Source: Benthicola sp039584685 | GTDB taxonomy: Bacteria > Gemmatimonadota > Gemmatimonadetes > Palauibacterales > Palauibacteraceae | Direction of reading: 5' to 3' | Assembly: GCA_039584685.1 (NCBI GenBank) | Contig: JBDGXI010000003.1 | Location: forward strand, 25,873-89,872 | Length of the DNA stretch: 64,000 nucleotides | Shown: piece after piece, positions 25,048 to 34,095 of the stretch | Layout: each line of letters opens with the position of its first letter | Numbering within the stretch: position 1 is the stretch's first letter | Program-made: the position numbers and the translations under genes | The notes under the pieces: model-generated | The model's database searches: none | What the model saw: the letters and a program-made list of their open reading frames with translations, nothing else | Told to the model about the DNA's origin: nothing

Positions 25048-25689
25048 CTAGTCTTCGATTCGATCGGCCATCTCGAGAACGAGCGACCCGGCGTCGACGT
25101 CGAACCGCTCCACCCGCCCCGGGATCGGAAGCAGAACCGTAACCCCCGTCGTCTCGACCCCCGGCATCTCGATGCTTTCCAGGATCCACGGAACCATCAT
25201 CGAGGGCACTACGATGGATCCCGCCTGCAGTGTCACCACCTCGACCCGGGCGACCCCCGGCTCCACCACCCCGGGCCACAACTCTACGACGACGCTGGCC
25301 GAATCGGAGAGCAGCCTCTCGACCACCTCCGGAGAGGCCAGTCCCTGCAGACCTCTCGGGTCCACCCGCGCCGACAGCAGGAACGTGCTGTCCCTGACCT
25401 CCACGAGCGGCTCGCTGATCCCCTCCGGAAGCAGCGGCGCGGCCCGATACGTGAGCAGGCTCTGGATCTCCGCCTGGCTCAATCTGAGGTCCGTCGGGCG
25501 ATCCGCCGAGGCCATTCCCCGGAGCTTGTCGGCTGCGCGCCGGGCGAGGTCCTCGCTGGGCTCCGACGAGGCGGTGATCTCGAGCTGCCTCCACCATCCC
25601 GCGATATCCTCGCGAAACCACCACCCGCCCCCGACGACGACCACGATCAGAGTGAGACAGCCGATCCGTGCTAGACAGTTCTTGATCAT
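25048..25689 (-). CDS. Membrane-anchored protein of unknown function
   Basis: A 213-residue protein with a single N-terminal hydrophobic segment (about residues 8-25) and a soluble extracytoplasmic domain of about 185 residues, mixed alpha then beta in pattern. I do not recognise the family. The ATG at 25689 is preceded by GGGGG; a GTG six bases earlier is possible. It lies in the thpR-lepB run with gaps of about 29 and 215 bases, so it may share a transcript with thpR. Confidence 0.65.
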   Translation of the reverse strand: MIKNCLARIGCLTLIVVVVGGGWWFREDIAGWWRQLEITASSEPSEDLARRAADKLRGMASADRPTDLRLSQAEIQSLLTYRAAPLLPEGISEPLVEVRDSTFLLSARVDPRGLQGLASPEVVERLLSDSASVVVELWPGVVEPGVARVEVVTLQAGSIVVPSMMVPWILESIEMPGVETTGVTVLLPIPGRVERFDVDAGSLVLEMADRIED

Positions 25690-25718
25690 CTCCACCCCCG
25701 GGCGAGCGCTCCGAACGC

Positions 25719-26285
25719 TCAGCTGCGCGGCCCCATCCGGGCCGCGACCAGCCTGGTGTGCAGGGCGCCCGCGGCTCCCAGCTGACTCTTCATGAGATCA
25801 ATGTGCGTGACCCGGTACGTGTCCGTTATCTTGAGCGATCTGGCCACTTCCTCCAACCGCCGGAACTCACCCGCTTCGGCCTCGCGTGGCGCCCGGCCAA
25901 GAGTGACGTGCGGCTGATACGGCCTTTCCTCGCGCGGGATCCCGAGTTCGGCCAGGCGCCGCTCCAGGTCGTCCTTGATGAATCGAAGCTCCGGAGTCGG
26001 CTCGACCCCGAGCCACACCACGCGCGGGCGTCGCGGAGAGGGGAAGGCGCCGATCGGCCCGAACCTCAGTTCGAACGGACGGAATCTGCCGGCCACTTCC
26101 TCCAGCGCCTCCGAGATCGGCTCGACCTCGATCGCCGGAACCTCGCCGATGAACTTGAACGTGAGGTGCACCTTGTCCGGCTCGGTCCACCGTGCGGGCA
26201 CTCCCGCTTCCTGAAGCGGGCCGCACAGCCTGGCGATCTTCTGCCGTAATCGAGCCGGAAAATTCACGGCAACGAAGAGGCGCAT
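25719..26285 (-). CDS. thpR: RNA 2',3'-cyclic phosphodiesterase (2H family)
   Basis: A 188-residue 2H phosphoesterase, the family once called 2'-5' RNA ligase. Both catalytic HxT motifs are present: HLTFKFIG (about residues 40-47) and HVTLGRA (about 130-136), about 85 residues apart as usual. The N-terminal MRLFVAVNFP is typical and fixes the ATG at 26285. In vivo substrate uncertain, probably RNA ends with 2',3'-cyclic phosphate. Confidence 0.93.
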   Translation of the reverse strand: MRLFVAVNFPARLRQKIARLCGPLQEAGVPARWTEPDKVHLTFKFIGEVPAIEVEPISEALEEVAGRFRPFELRFGPIGAFPSPRRPRVVWLGVEPTPELRFIKDDLERRLAELGIPREERPYQPHVTLGRAPREAEAGEFRRLEEVARSLKITDTYRVTHIDLMKSQLGAAGALHTRLVAARMGPRS

Positions 26286-26471
26286 GAAACCTCGCTTCCG
26301 TTTGCTTCGGTCGTTCCCGCCTGCAGAGACATTCCCTCCTCCGACAAGCTGGCCCACGGCCCGCGGGGGCGGCAAGACCGCCACGCGAACGTGACGGGAT
26401 GCGCCTCCGTCCGAAGACCTGTACGATGGGGGAGATCCCGGAGTGTCTGACCCCGAGAAGCGCAGGTGTCG

Positions 26472-26963
26472 ATGACCGATTACAGAGTCGCAGTGGGCAA
26501 GGAGGCGCTGGTGTTCGCGGCGGCCCATTTCATCACGTTCGGCCGCGGCGGATGCGAGCCGCTGCACGGACACAACTACCGCGTAGGGGTGACTCTGGCC
26601 GGAGACCTGGACCGCCACTCCATGGTGTACGACTTCGTGGCGCTCCGAAGGGACATGCAGGCGATTCTCGCGGAACTCGACCATCGGGTCATCCTGCCGC
26701 AATCCAACCCGGACCTGGAGGTGGAGTCGTCGGACGAGCAGGTGGAAGTGCGGCACGCCTCCCGGCGCTACGTGTTTCCCCGCTCGGACGCAGTCCTCCT
26801 CCCCGTCCCCAATACGACAGCCGAGAAGCTTGCCGAGTACCTGGGCGGTCGTCTGGAAACTCACCTTCGGCGAATCCGGACGGGCGAGCTTCAGCACCTC
26901 GAGGTGGAGGTGGAGGAGACGCCCGGCCAATCCGCCTTCTGGATCAGGGAACCGGGTCCCTGA
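26472..26963 (+). CDS. 6-pyruvoyl-tetrahydropterin synthase family enzyme (COG0720)
   Basis: A 163-residue tunnel-fold enzyme acting on dihydroneopterin triphosphate. Zinc ligands are the histidine in FAAAHF and the pair in HGHNY. The active-site motif reads CEPLHGH: it has the cysteine of QueD and 6-pyruvoyl-tetrahydropterin synthases and, next to it, the glutamate typical of PTPS-III enzymes that feed folate synthesis without FolB. The downstream pabB-pabA pair favours the folate role; queuosine synthesis (QueD) is the alternative. ATG at 26472; a GTG six bases earlier is possible. Confidence 0.9.
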   Translation: MTDYRVAVGKEALVFAAAHFITFGRGGCEPLHGHNYRVGVTLAGDLDRHSMVYDFVALRRDMQAILAELDHRVILPQSNPDLEVESSDEQVEVRHASRRYVFPRSDAVLLPVPNTTAEKLAEYLGGRLETHLRRIRTGELQHLEVEVEETPGQSAFWIREPGP

Positions 26964-26982
26964 AGATCGGCTCCGTGACCCC

Positions 26983-28455
26983 GTGAACGGTGACAGAAAC
27001 TTGCCGCTCGTGAAGGAAGTGAGCGAAGCGCCTTCCCCGGAAGACCTGTTCACCGGCCTGGCGGGTGAGCCGTGGGTCCTGTGGCTCGATACGGCTCTCC
27101 CGGGCCGGGAGTGGGGCCGGTTCTCGTTCCTCGCCGTGGACCCGTTCCGGGTGTTGCGCGGGCGTGCCGGGCGCTCGGAGTGGATCGGGCCGAGCGGGGT
27201 TCGGTCGGCGCCCGGCGATCCCATCACGGAGCTCCAGAGCGCCCTGGCCCGCCACCGTCTCCCGCCGCGTGAGGACCTGCCTCCGTTCTGTGGCGGAGCG
27301 GGCGGCATGTTCGGATACGAGCTCTCCGGCGATCTGGAAGCGATCCCGGTGGCGGCCTGCCGGGACCTCCGCACTCCGGACCTCGAGCTGGGTCTTTACG
27401 ACCTCGTGGTGGGGTGGGACAGGCAGGAGGACCGGTGCTGGATCGCCTCGACCGGCGCATCGGATGGGAGCGTCGCCGCCTACGAGAGCGCCGCCTGCCG
27501 CCTGGCGCGAGCCGAGACCTGGTTGCAGGGGGGTCCAGCGCCCGCCGACCATCGTGTGCCCGGCGGGTCGGGGCTTCGACTCGACGCTACGCCCCCACCT
27601 TCTACGTACCCGGTGCCCGGCTCGCCCGGGTTCCGCTCCACGTTCTCGCCGGCCGGGTATCGCGGCGCCGTGCGACGCGCCATCGAGTGGATCCGTGCCG
27701 GGGACGTCTATCAGGTCAATCTGTCACAGCGCTTCGAGACCCGGTCCGAGGAAAGTCCGGCGGACCTGTACCGCAGACTTCGCGTCGCCAGCCCCGCCCC
27801 GTTCGGCGCCTATTTCGCGGGAAACGGCTTCTCCGTCCTCAGCACGTCGCCCGAGCGCTTTCTGCGACTGACTTCCTCGGGGGAAGCACAGACGAGGCCG
27901 ATCAAGGGGACGCGGCCGCGGAGTGATGATCCGCTCGAAGATCGACGGCTCGCCATCGAGCTCGAGGCGAGTGTCAAGGACCGCGCCGAGAACCTGATGA
28001 TCGTCGATCTCCTCCGCAACGACCTGTCTCGCGTGTGCCGGCCGAGCTCGGTGCGCGCCGTCGATCTGTTCAGGGTCGAGTCCTACCGGACCGTGCATCA
28101 TCTCGTATCCACGGTCGAAGGCCGGCTGCGGGAGGGACGGGTGGCAGCGCATCTGCTCAGGGCGACGTTCCCGTGCGGCTCGGTCACCGGCGCCCCCAAG
28201 ATCCGGGCCATGCAGATCATCTCGGAGCTCGAGCCCGTGGCCCGTGGTCCCTACTGCGGCGCCCTGGGGTACATGGGTTTCGGCGGTGACATGGACACGA
28301 GCGTCTCGATTCGGATTGCGGTCGCCACGGAAGGCCGGATCGTCTTTCACGCCGGTGGCGGCATCGTGGCGGATTCGGACCCGGAGGCGGAGTACGAGGA
28401 AACCCTGGACAAGGCGCGGGCCATCGTCACGGCCGTCTCCGGGACTCGGGCATGA
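26983..28455 (+). CDS. pabB: Aminodeoxychorismate synthase component I
   Basis: A 490-residue chorismate-utilising enzyme that, with PabA, aminates chorismate towards p-aminobenzoate. Motifs: AGDVYQVNLSQRFE, TRPIKGTRPR, ENLMIVDLLRNDLSRV, ATFPCGSVTGAPKIRAMQII and GGDMDTSVSIRIA. The lysine in PIKGT marks PabB-type enzymes, whereas anthranilate synthase has alanine there. GTG start at 26983, 19 bases after the pterin enzyme. Its stop overlaps pabA as ATGA. No pabC lyase is adjacent. Confidence 0.94.
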   Translation: MNGDRNLPLVKEVSEAPSPEDLFTGLAGEPWVLWLDTALPGREWGRFSFLAVDPFRVLRGRAGRSEWIGPSGVRSAPGDPITELQSALARHRLPPREDLPPFCGGAGGMFGYELSGDLEAIPVAACRDLRTPDLELGLYDLVVGWDRQEDRCWIASTGASDGSVAAYESAACRLARAETWLQGGPAPADHRVPGGSGLRLDATPPPSTYPVPGSPGFRSTFSPAGYRGAVRRAIEWIRAGDVYQVNLSQRFETRSEESPADLYRRLRVASPAPFGAYFAGNGFSVLSTSPERFLRLTSSGEAQTRPIKGTRPRSDDPLEDRRLAIELEASVKDRAENLMIVDLLRNDLSRVCRPSSVRAVDLFRVESYRTVHHLVSTVEGRLREGRVAAHLLRATFPCGSVTGAPKIRAMQIISELEPVARGPYCGALGYMGFGGDMDTSVSIRIAVATEGRIVFHAGGGIVADSDPEAEYEETLDKARAIVTAVSGTRA

Positions 28456-29099
28456 TCGTCCTGCTCGACAATTACGACTCGTTCGGTCACAACCTGGCCC
28501 GGTACCTCGAGCAGCTCGGCGAGCGAGTCGAGGTAGTCCGCAACGACGCCACCGATGTGGAGGGCCTCCTGTCACTGACCCCGACGCACGTCGTCATTTC
28601 GCCCGGCCCGTGCACTCCCGCGGAGGCGGGGATCGCCGTGGACCTCGTTCGCGCCTGCTCTTCAGGGATTCCGGTGCTCGGCGTGTGTCTCGGGCACCAG
28701 TGCATCGGGGCTGCCTTCGGCGCCCGGATCGTGCGAGGCGATCCCGTGCACGGAAAGATCTCACGCATCCGGCACGAGGAGCAGGACCTGTTCGCCGGGC
28801 TGCCGTCGCCGCTCGCCGTCACGCGGTACCACTCGCTGGTCATCGATCCGGAGACGCTGTCGCCCCACTTGACTCCCACGGCCTGGACCGCGGGTGGCGT
28901 GCTGATGGCTCTCCGGCACCGGACACTGCCCATGTGGGGCGTCCAGTTTCACCCGGAGGCGGTCCTCACCGCGTGCGGCCACGCCCTGCTCCGCAACTTC
29001 CTCGCCCTGGGCAGGAGCGCGCCGCCTCCGGGGCTCGCTCCCGGGCTGCCTGCGCCCGAGTCACCCATCATGTCCTCCGTCGGCCCGCCGGAGGCCTGA
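28452..29099 (+). CDS. pabA: Aminodeoxychorismate synthase glutamine amidotransferase component
   Basis: A 215-residue class I glutamine amidotransferase that gives ammonia to PabB. LLDNYDSFGHNLARYL, VISPGPCTP, the nucleophile motif GVCLGHQCIG and the catalytic GVQFHPE are intact. A proline-rich tail of about 25 residues follows the domain. Start coupled to pabB by ATGA. In organisms lacking a separate TrpG this subunit may serve anthranilate synthase as well; that cannot be judged here. Confidence 0.94.
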   Translation: MIVLLDNYDSFGHNLARYLEQLGERVEVVRNDATDVEGLLSLTPTHVVISPGPCTPAEAGIAVDLVRACSSGIPVLGVCLGHQCIGAAFGARIVRGDPVHGKISRIRHEEQDLFAGLPSPLAVTRYHSLVIDPETLSPHLTPTAWTAGGVLMALRHRTLPMWGVQFHPEAVLTACGHALLRNFLALGRSAPPPGLAPGLPAPESPIMSSVGPPEA

Positions 29100-29143
29100 C
29101 CGCGCGAAGTCGGGAGACCGTCATCTGGCCTGGCCGGCGGCGG

Positions 29144-30679
29144 TCAGGGCGCGCGGTCCCGCACGCGGAACTGCAGGGCTTCAGCGACGTGCTCACAACG
29201 GATACGGTCCTCACAGGCCAGGTCGGCGATCGTACGCGAGACCCGAAGCACCCGGTGACACGCTCGCGCGCTGAGGCGGAATGCTGACGATCCCCTGTGC
29301 AGAATGGTGTCCGCCTCGGGACCCAGTTGACAGTGGTCGCGGATCGCCCGGGGCGGCAGTCGGGCGTTCAGCAGAGCCGGCCGGCCGGATCGTCGGTTCG
29401 CTCTCCTGCGGGCAGCGCGCACGCGCTGCTGCATGGCCGGACTCTCGAGAGCGCCCGGACCCGCCCGAAGCACGCTCCACTCGACAGTCGGAACGTCCAC
29501 GTGCATGTCGATTCGGTCCAGGAGAGGAGCGCTGAGTCGCGCAGCATGACGCCGCACGGAAGCAGGATCGCAATCGCAGGATCGATCGACTTCGGTCAGC
29601 CGGCCGCAGCGGCAGGGATTCATGGCGCCCACCAGCAGGAAGCACGCCGGGTAGCAGACCTGGGCTCCGGCCCTGGTGATCCGCACCTTGCCTTCTTCCA
29701 GCGGCTGTCGCAGCGCCTCCAGCGCGGAGGCCCGGAACTCGGTGAGCTCGTCGAGGAACAGGACGCCGTGATGCGCGAGCGAGATCTCTCCTGGCTGGAC
29801 GGGAGCTCCACCCCCGACCAGGCCGACACGGGTAATCGAATGGTGCGGCGCCCGGAACGGTCGGTTCTCGAGCAATCCGGCTCCAGCCGGCAGTCGGCCC
29901 GCTACGCTGTGCACCGCGGTGACCTCGAGCGCCTCCTGCCGTGTGAGGGGAGGCAGAATGGTAGAGAGGGCCCGCGCCAGCATCGTCTTGCCGACCCCGG
30001 GGGCACCGCGGAGCAAGACGTTGTGGCCACCCGCCGCGGCGATCTCCAGGGCGCGCTTGGCCGCCCGCTGACCGGCTACCTCAGCGAAGTCGTGCGAGTT
30101 GCCGCCCGGCGATGCGGACGGCCCCGGTCCGGTACCCACCGCCACGAGATCCTCTTCGCCGCGCAAGAACTCCAGGACCTGCTTCAGGCTGCCGGCGCCC
30201 AGCACTCGCAGATCGTGCGCCGCGCGGGTCTCTCCCAGGTTGGCCTCGGGCACGATCAGTCCGTCGAGTTCGTCCATCCGCCCGAATCGCAGTGCAATGG
30301 GCAGAGCGCCGCGAACAGGACGGATGGTCCCGTCGAGCCCGAGCTCTCCCACGAAGCCCCACCGGCTCACTCTCTCTCCGGGAACGTGGCCAGCGCCCGC
30401 GAGAATGGCTATGGCGACCGGCAGGTCGAACGCCGCCCCCTCCTTTCGCAGATCCGCCGGGGCCAGATTGACGGTGATCCGCAGTCCAGGCACGCGCAGA
30501 CCGAGCTGAGCGGCCGCCGAGCGGAATCTCTCCCGGCACTCGCGTGCGGCGGACGGCGCGAGGCCCACGATCCCGATCATGGGGGTGCCCCGCCGAATTG
30601 CCACTTCGACCCGAACCGGAATCGCCTCCAGGCCGAGCAACGCCGCGCTGAATGCCGTCTGAACCGTGCCCTGGACCAT
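29144..30679 (-). CDS. comM: YifB/ComM family Mg chelatase-like AAA ATPase
   Basis: A 511-residue protein. The N-terminal ChlI-like domain (about residues 15-165) is followed by the magnesium chelatase AAA domain with Walker A GAPGVGKTM and Walker B GVLFLDELTEF, then the C-terminal Mg_chelatase_C region ending near RVRDRA. In Vibrio and relatives ComM is a branch-migration helicase in natural transformation, acting on DNA. The start is the ATG at 30679. It converges with pabA with a 44-base gap in which I see no terminator. Confidence 0.9.
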   Translation of the reverse strand: MVQGTVQTAFSAALLGLEAIPVRVEVAIRRGTPMIGIVGLAPSAARECRERFRSAAAQLGLRVPGLRITVNLAPADLRKEGAAFDLPVAIAILAGAGHVPGERVSRWGFVGELGLDGTIRPVRGALPIALRFGRMDELDGLIVPEANLGETRAAHDLRVLGAGSLKQVLEFLRGEEDLVAVGTGPGPSASPGGNSHDFAEVAGQRAAKRALEIAAAGGHNVLLRGAPGVGKTMLARALSTILPPLTRQEALEVTAVHSVAGRLPAGAGLLENRPFRAPHHSITRVGLVGGGAPVQPGEISLAHHGVLFLDELTEFRASALEALRQPLEEGKVRITRAGAQVCYPACFLLVGAMNPCRCGRLTEVDRSCDCDPASVRRHAARLSAPLLDRIDMHVDVPTVEWSVLRAGPGALESPAMQQRVRAARRRANRRSGRPALLNARLPPRAIRDHCQLGPEADTILHRGSSAFRLSARACHRVLRVSRTIADLACEDRIRCEHVAEALQFRVRDRAP

Positions 30680-30747
30680 GCCGCAGAGAATGCCACACAG
30701 TCTCAACGATTCCTCACCATCGGCGGACCATCGCGCCGGCCGGAGAG

Positions 30748-31413
30748 TCAGACGAACGTCGCGATCTCTTCCAGCGGCTTTCGAACCAGGGACGGGACCA
30801 GCGCCTCCTCCGCAGGGTGTCCGACGACGAGGATGAGGAACGGGCGCTCGCGGTCCGAACGGCCCAGCAGGTCGCCGAGGAACCGCATGGGGCTCGGAGT
30901 ATGCGTGAGGGTCGCCAGGCCCGCGGCGTGGGCGGCCGAGATCAGCACTCCCGTGGCGATTCCGACGGACTCCTGCACGTAGTAGTTCTTGACGCGCTGT
31001 CCCGTGTCATCCTCACCGTAGCTCTCGGCGAACACCACGATCAGCCAGGGTGCGACCTCGAGGAAGGGCTTGCTCGCGTCGGTCCCGAGCGGGGCGAGGG
31101 CCTCGAGCCAGTCGTCGGGGGCTCGCTGCCCGTAAAACTCTCTCTCCTCCTTCTCGGCCGCCTCCCTGATCCGCCTCTTCGTGCCCGGGTCGGACACGGC
31201 GACGAAGTGCCATGGCTGCCGGTGCGCACCGCTGGGAGCCGTTCCCGCCGCCCGAATGCAGTCTTCGATTATCGACCTTGGCACGCCCTGGTCCGAGAAA
31301 TGACGCACGGTACGCCTGCGGGACGCTTGGCCGAGAAAGGCGCGGGCGCGGCTTGCCATTTCTTCATCGCCGATCGGGTCCCATTCCAGCGCCTCGAACC
31401 GGGCTTCGCTCAT
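30748..31413 (-). CDS. Nitroreductase family flavoprotein, iodotyrosine deiodinase-like
   Basis: A 221-residue FMN enzyme. RRRTVRHFSDQGVP, AAGTAPSGAHRQPWHFV and the GIATGVLISAAHAAGL helix define the family. The active-site lid EEREFY...ASKPFLEVAPW has the Glu, Tyr and Lys arrangement that binds the substrate zwitterion in iodotyrosine deiodinase, pointing to reductive dehalogenation of halotyrosines or a similar ligand rather than nitroarenes. The ATG at 31413 has GGAGGA upstream. It is divergent from the EamA transporter gene. Confidence 0.85.
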   Translation of the reverse strand: MSEARFEALEWDPIGDEEMASRARAFLGQASRRRTVRHFSDQGVPRSIIEDCIRAAGTAPSGAHRQPWHFVAVSDPGTKRRIREAAEKEEREFYGQRAPDDWLEALAPLGTDASKPFLEVAPWLIVVFAESYGEDDTGQRVKNYYVQESVGIATGVLISAAHAAGLATLTHTPSPMRFLGDLLGRSDRERPFLILVVGHPAEEALVPSLVRKPLEEIATFV

Positions 31414-31502
31414 TTCGTCCTCCGTGGATCCGACCGGCGGCACCTCGCCACGCGGCATCGTGGCACAACGTCTCATCGGGGTGGCGGTCCGGCAATCCGG
31501 TT

Positions 31503-31530
31503 TTGTCGGCGGGAACCGCGGGCCTATACT
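31503..31530 (+). promoter_or_regulatory. Promoter of the EamA transporter gene
   Basis: TTGTCG (31503-31508) and TATACT (31525-31530) are 16 bases apart, placing the start of transcription near 31537, about 31 bases before the start codon and its AGGAGGT ribosome-binding site (31558-31564). Confidence 0.7.
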
Positions 31531-31567
31531 CGGTCGCGAAGACGACACGCCCGGCACAGGAGGTGAC

Positions 31568-32530
31568 ATGGAAGCGCCGCCGAAGGGACTCCCGGCCTCC
31601 TCGGGCCGCCCCGTGCGACTCCTGGGCTACGCCGCAGCCGTGGGCGCGGGGGCACTGTGGGGAACCACGGGACCGCTGAGCACGGCACTGTACGCGGAAG
31701 GCGCCGCCCTGACCGGGGTCGGCTTCTGGCGCATCGCGGTCGCCACGGCGGGCCTCCTGGCCATCGGCCTCGTGCGCCGGGATCTACTGCGCGTGGACCG
31801 CGCCGGCCTGCTGGCGATCGGACTCGGCGGGGGCGCCCTGGTGGCCCTGTTCGAGGTCGCGTACCAGTACGCCATCGCCGGTGCCGGCGTGGCCGGCGCG
31901 GCGACCCTCCTGTATACGGCTCCCCTGCTCGTAGCCCTCCTGGGGCGTATGCTGCTCAAAGAGAGACTGACCGCAGCTCGGATCGTCCTCGCCCTGGTAG
32001 TCCTCTTCGGCGTGTACTTGACCGTCCGGGGCGGAGAGGGCGTGGAAACTCTGTTCGAGTCGCGCGAGGCCGGATTGGCTGCCGGAGTGACGGGTGGTCT
32101 CCTGGCGGCCCTCGCATACGCCGGCACGACTCTGCTCGCTCGCTGGGCCGTCCCGCGGTACGGCTCGGCACGAGTGCTCTTCCTGGAACTCGCCGGCGGG
32201 ACGTTCATCCTGGGTATGTTCCTGCCGGCGATCGGCAGGCCGCCGGCGCTCCCCGATACGCAGAGTGCCTGGATCTATGTGGGACTGCTGTCGCTGGGCG
32301 CGGTCGTGGGAGCCAACCTCCTGTTCTTCGGAGCCCTGAAGCGCATCGAGGCCGCCCCGGCGGCAGTGGCGGCCAGCATCGAGCCGGTGATCGCCACGGT
32401 CATGGCCCTGATCCTGTTTGGCCAGGCACTCAGTGCAAGCGGTTGGAGCGGGCTGGTGCTGGTGGTGGCGGGAGTCGCGGCTGGCTACATGATCGAGGCC
32501 CGTCAGTCGAAGATGCACGGCACGGGCTAG
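31568..32530 (+). CDS. EamA/DMT family transporter
   Basis: A 320-residue inner-membrane protein with ten predicted helices in two EamA repeats (about residues 15-155 and 165-310), the layout of drug/metabolite exporters such as RhaT, YdcZ and amino acid exporters. ALWGTTGPLS in helix 1 and the EPVIATVMALILFGQ near helix 9 are typical. The substrate is unknown. A strong promoter and AGGAGGT binding site serve it. The creatininase-like gene follows after 77 bases. Confidence 0.9.
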   Translation: MEAPPKGLPASSGRPVRLLGYAAAVGAGALWGTTGPLSTALYAEGAALTGVGFWRIAVATAGLLAIGLVRRDLLRVDRAGLLAIGLGGGALVALFEVAYQYAIAGAGVAGAATLLYTAPLLVALLGRMLLKERLTAARIVLALVVLFGVYLTVRGGEGVETLFESREAGLAAGVTGGLLAALAYAGTTLLARWAVPRYGSARVLFLELAGGTFILGMFLPAIGRPPALPDTQSAWIYVGLLSLGAVVGANLLFFGALKRIEAAPAAVAASIEPVIATVMALILFGQALSASGWSGLVLVVAGVAAGYMIEARQSKMHGTG

Positions 32531-32607
32531 CTCTGGCAGGTGCAGCGAACGCGGCTGGAACCGGCGGTACCGTTTCCTCGCCGGCACCAGCGCGTAGATT
32601 GGTTCGT

Positions 32608-33327
32608 ATGCCACTGAGCACAGAAGCTCCGTTCGTCGCGCGCCTGGATCGCCTCACCTGGCCCGAAGCAGCGGCCTGGTTCCGACGCGATCCGCGGCTC
32701 CTCCTGCCGGTCGGGACGTGCCTGCAGCACGGTCCCCATCTTCCCCTGGGTTCCGACACGATCGTGGTCGAGCGCCTCGCGGAGGCCGTATCGGAGCGAA
32801 CCGGTATCCTGGTTGCCCCGACCCTCGCGTACGGCGTCAGCTCCGACCTGGAGCAGGACTACGCCGGAACTGCGGCCCTGGAGCGAAAGACGCTCCACCG
32901 GGTATTGAACGAACTGGTGGATTCGTGGGAGCGGCAGGGCCTGGAGGAGATCATCCTCATCACGGCTCATGGATATGGCCCTCACATCCAGGCCATGGCA
33001 GCAGTCGTGGCGGATTTCGTGCGCGTGCGGGCGGTGGATATCCACGCGATCGATCTTGCGGCGTTTCTCCAGGGGGGGGCCGGCCCCGAGCACGCTGGCG
33101 AAATGGACACGGCGATTCTGCTCCACCTGGCCCCGGAGCTGGTCCGGAGTGACCTGGTGGCGGACGGCGAACCGCGCGAGAGGGTGCGATCGGCGATCCG
33201 GGACGAGCCGGTGCCGCCGCCCGGGTCGCCTGGCGTGGTGGGGCGACCGAGTCTGGCGACACGGGAGAACGGCAGGCGCATATGCGAGTATCTCGTTGAC
33301 TACATCTCGAGGCGGCTGGATGCGTAG
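32608..33327 (+). CDS. Creatininase family protein with altered metal site
   Basis: A 239-residue member of the creatininase/creatinine amidohydrolase family, which includes MftE and other amidohydrolases. The core QHGPHLPLGSD (40-50) and the GPEHAGEMDTAILLHLAPELV block are conserved. The first metal ligand, a glutamate two places before the histidine in the family's EQHG motif, is leucine here (L39), and the usual NGHGGN is TAHGYG. It may therefore bind one metal, use other ligands, or be non-catalytic. The ATG at 32608 has no strong binding site. Confidence 0.85.
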   Translation: MPLSTEAPFVARLDRLTWPEAAAWFRRDPRLLLPVGTCLQHGPHLPLGSDTIVVERLAEAVSERTGILVAPTLAYGVSSDLEQDYAGTAALERKTLHRVLNELVDSWERQGLEEIILITAHGYGPHIQAMAAVVADFVRVRAVDIHAIDLAAFLQGGAGPEHAGEMDTAILLHLAPELVRSDLVADGEPRERVRSAIRDEPVPPPGSPGVVGRPSLATRENGRRICEYLVDYISRRLDA

Positions 33328-34048
33328 GATCACAGGTGTGCAAATGGCGGGCGCAGTCCTGTGGGCCGTGTGCGCGCTCGGCGCACCAGGATCGGCAGCT
33401 GCTCAGCAGGACCGGATCGAGGGACAGCTCGGCGGAGGTACGTTCGAGCATTCGGTGAACGGCGGGTTCGCGGGGACCGAGACCTTCGCCGTCCGCCGCC
33501 GTGGCGAGGACGTGGTGGCCGTGGGCCGCGTCACGCGAGAGGGCGGACCGGAGGCGCTGATGGCCTTCGAGGTGGGCGTGAGGCTCGACGGGTCCGGAAG
33601 GCCTGTGAGATACGAACTGCGGACTCGGGAAGGCCCCGCACTTCACGTCGTGGTCAATCGCACCGGAAGCCGGCTGCGGGTCACGACTGCGGCCGAGGAT
33701 GGCGAGCGATTCACGGAGTTTCTGGCCACCGACAGGCTCCTGATTCTCGAGCAGGAAATCGCGCACGACTACTACAGTTTGGCCCGCTTGCTCCGGACCG
33801 CTCCCGACGCGCGATCTCTGGACCTGGAGGTGCTGATTCCGTCGCAGAGCCGCACGGTCCCGCTGCGCGTGCGGGGACTATCTCGCGACACGCTGGCGCT
33901 CGGGGGCGCGAGCGTGTCCACTACGAGGTACGAGCTGAGCGTAGGGACCGACGACACACTGCTGTGGCTCGCGTCCGCCGACGGAAGGATCATGCGGGTG
34001 GCCATCCCGGATCGTCGGTGGGAGGCGAGTCGGGTCGCCCGGCCCTGA
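33320..34048 (+). CDS. Secreted protein of unknown function
   Basis: A 242-residue protein with a signal peptide (residues 1 to about 28, cleavage after SAAAQ) and a beta-rich mature part with alternating hydrophobic strands and several RxxGxDVVAVGRVTREGG-type turns, suggesting a lipocalin-like or barrel-like domain. The family is not recognised. The ATG at 33320 overlaps the creatininase stop by eight bases, so the two are translated together and may act in one process. Confidence 0.7.
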   Translation: MRRITGVQMAGAVLWAVCALGAPGSAAAQQDRIEGQLGGGTFEHSVNGGFAGTETFAVRRRGEDVVAVGRVTREGGPEALMAFEVGVRLDGSGRPVRYELRTREGPALHVVVNRTGSRLRVTTAAEDGERFTEFLATDRLLILEQEIAHDYYSLARLLRTAPDARSLDLEVLIPSQSRTVPLRVRGLSRDTLALGGASVSTTRYELSVGTDDTLLWLASADGRIMRVAIPDRRWEASRVARP

Positions 34049-34095
34049 GCCCCGGACGGGACAACAATCAGGCCGTTTCACGTGTTCCAAGTGCG

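Noticed and set aside
26286..26471. Promoters in the divergent thpR/pterin-enzyme gap
   Set aside because: A TACGAT-like -10 occurs but no matching -35 on either strand; I could not support a site.
25719..27374. 551-residue version of the ThpR frame
   Set aside because: Only the last 188 residues show the 2H fold; the extra part is antisense to the pterin enzyme and pabB.
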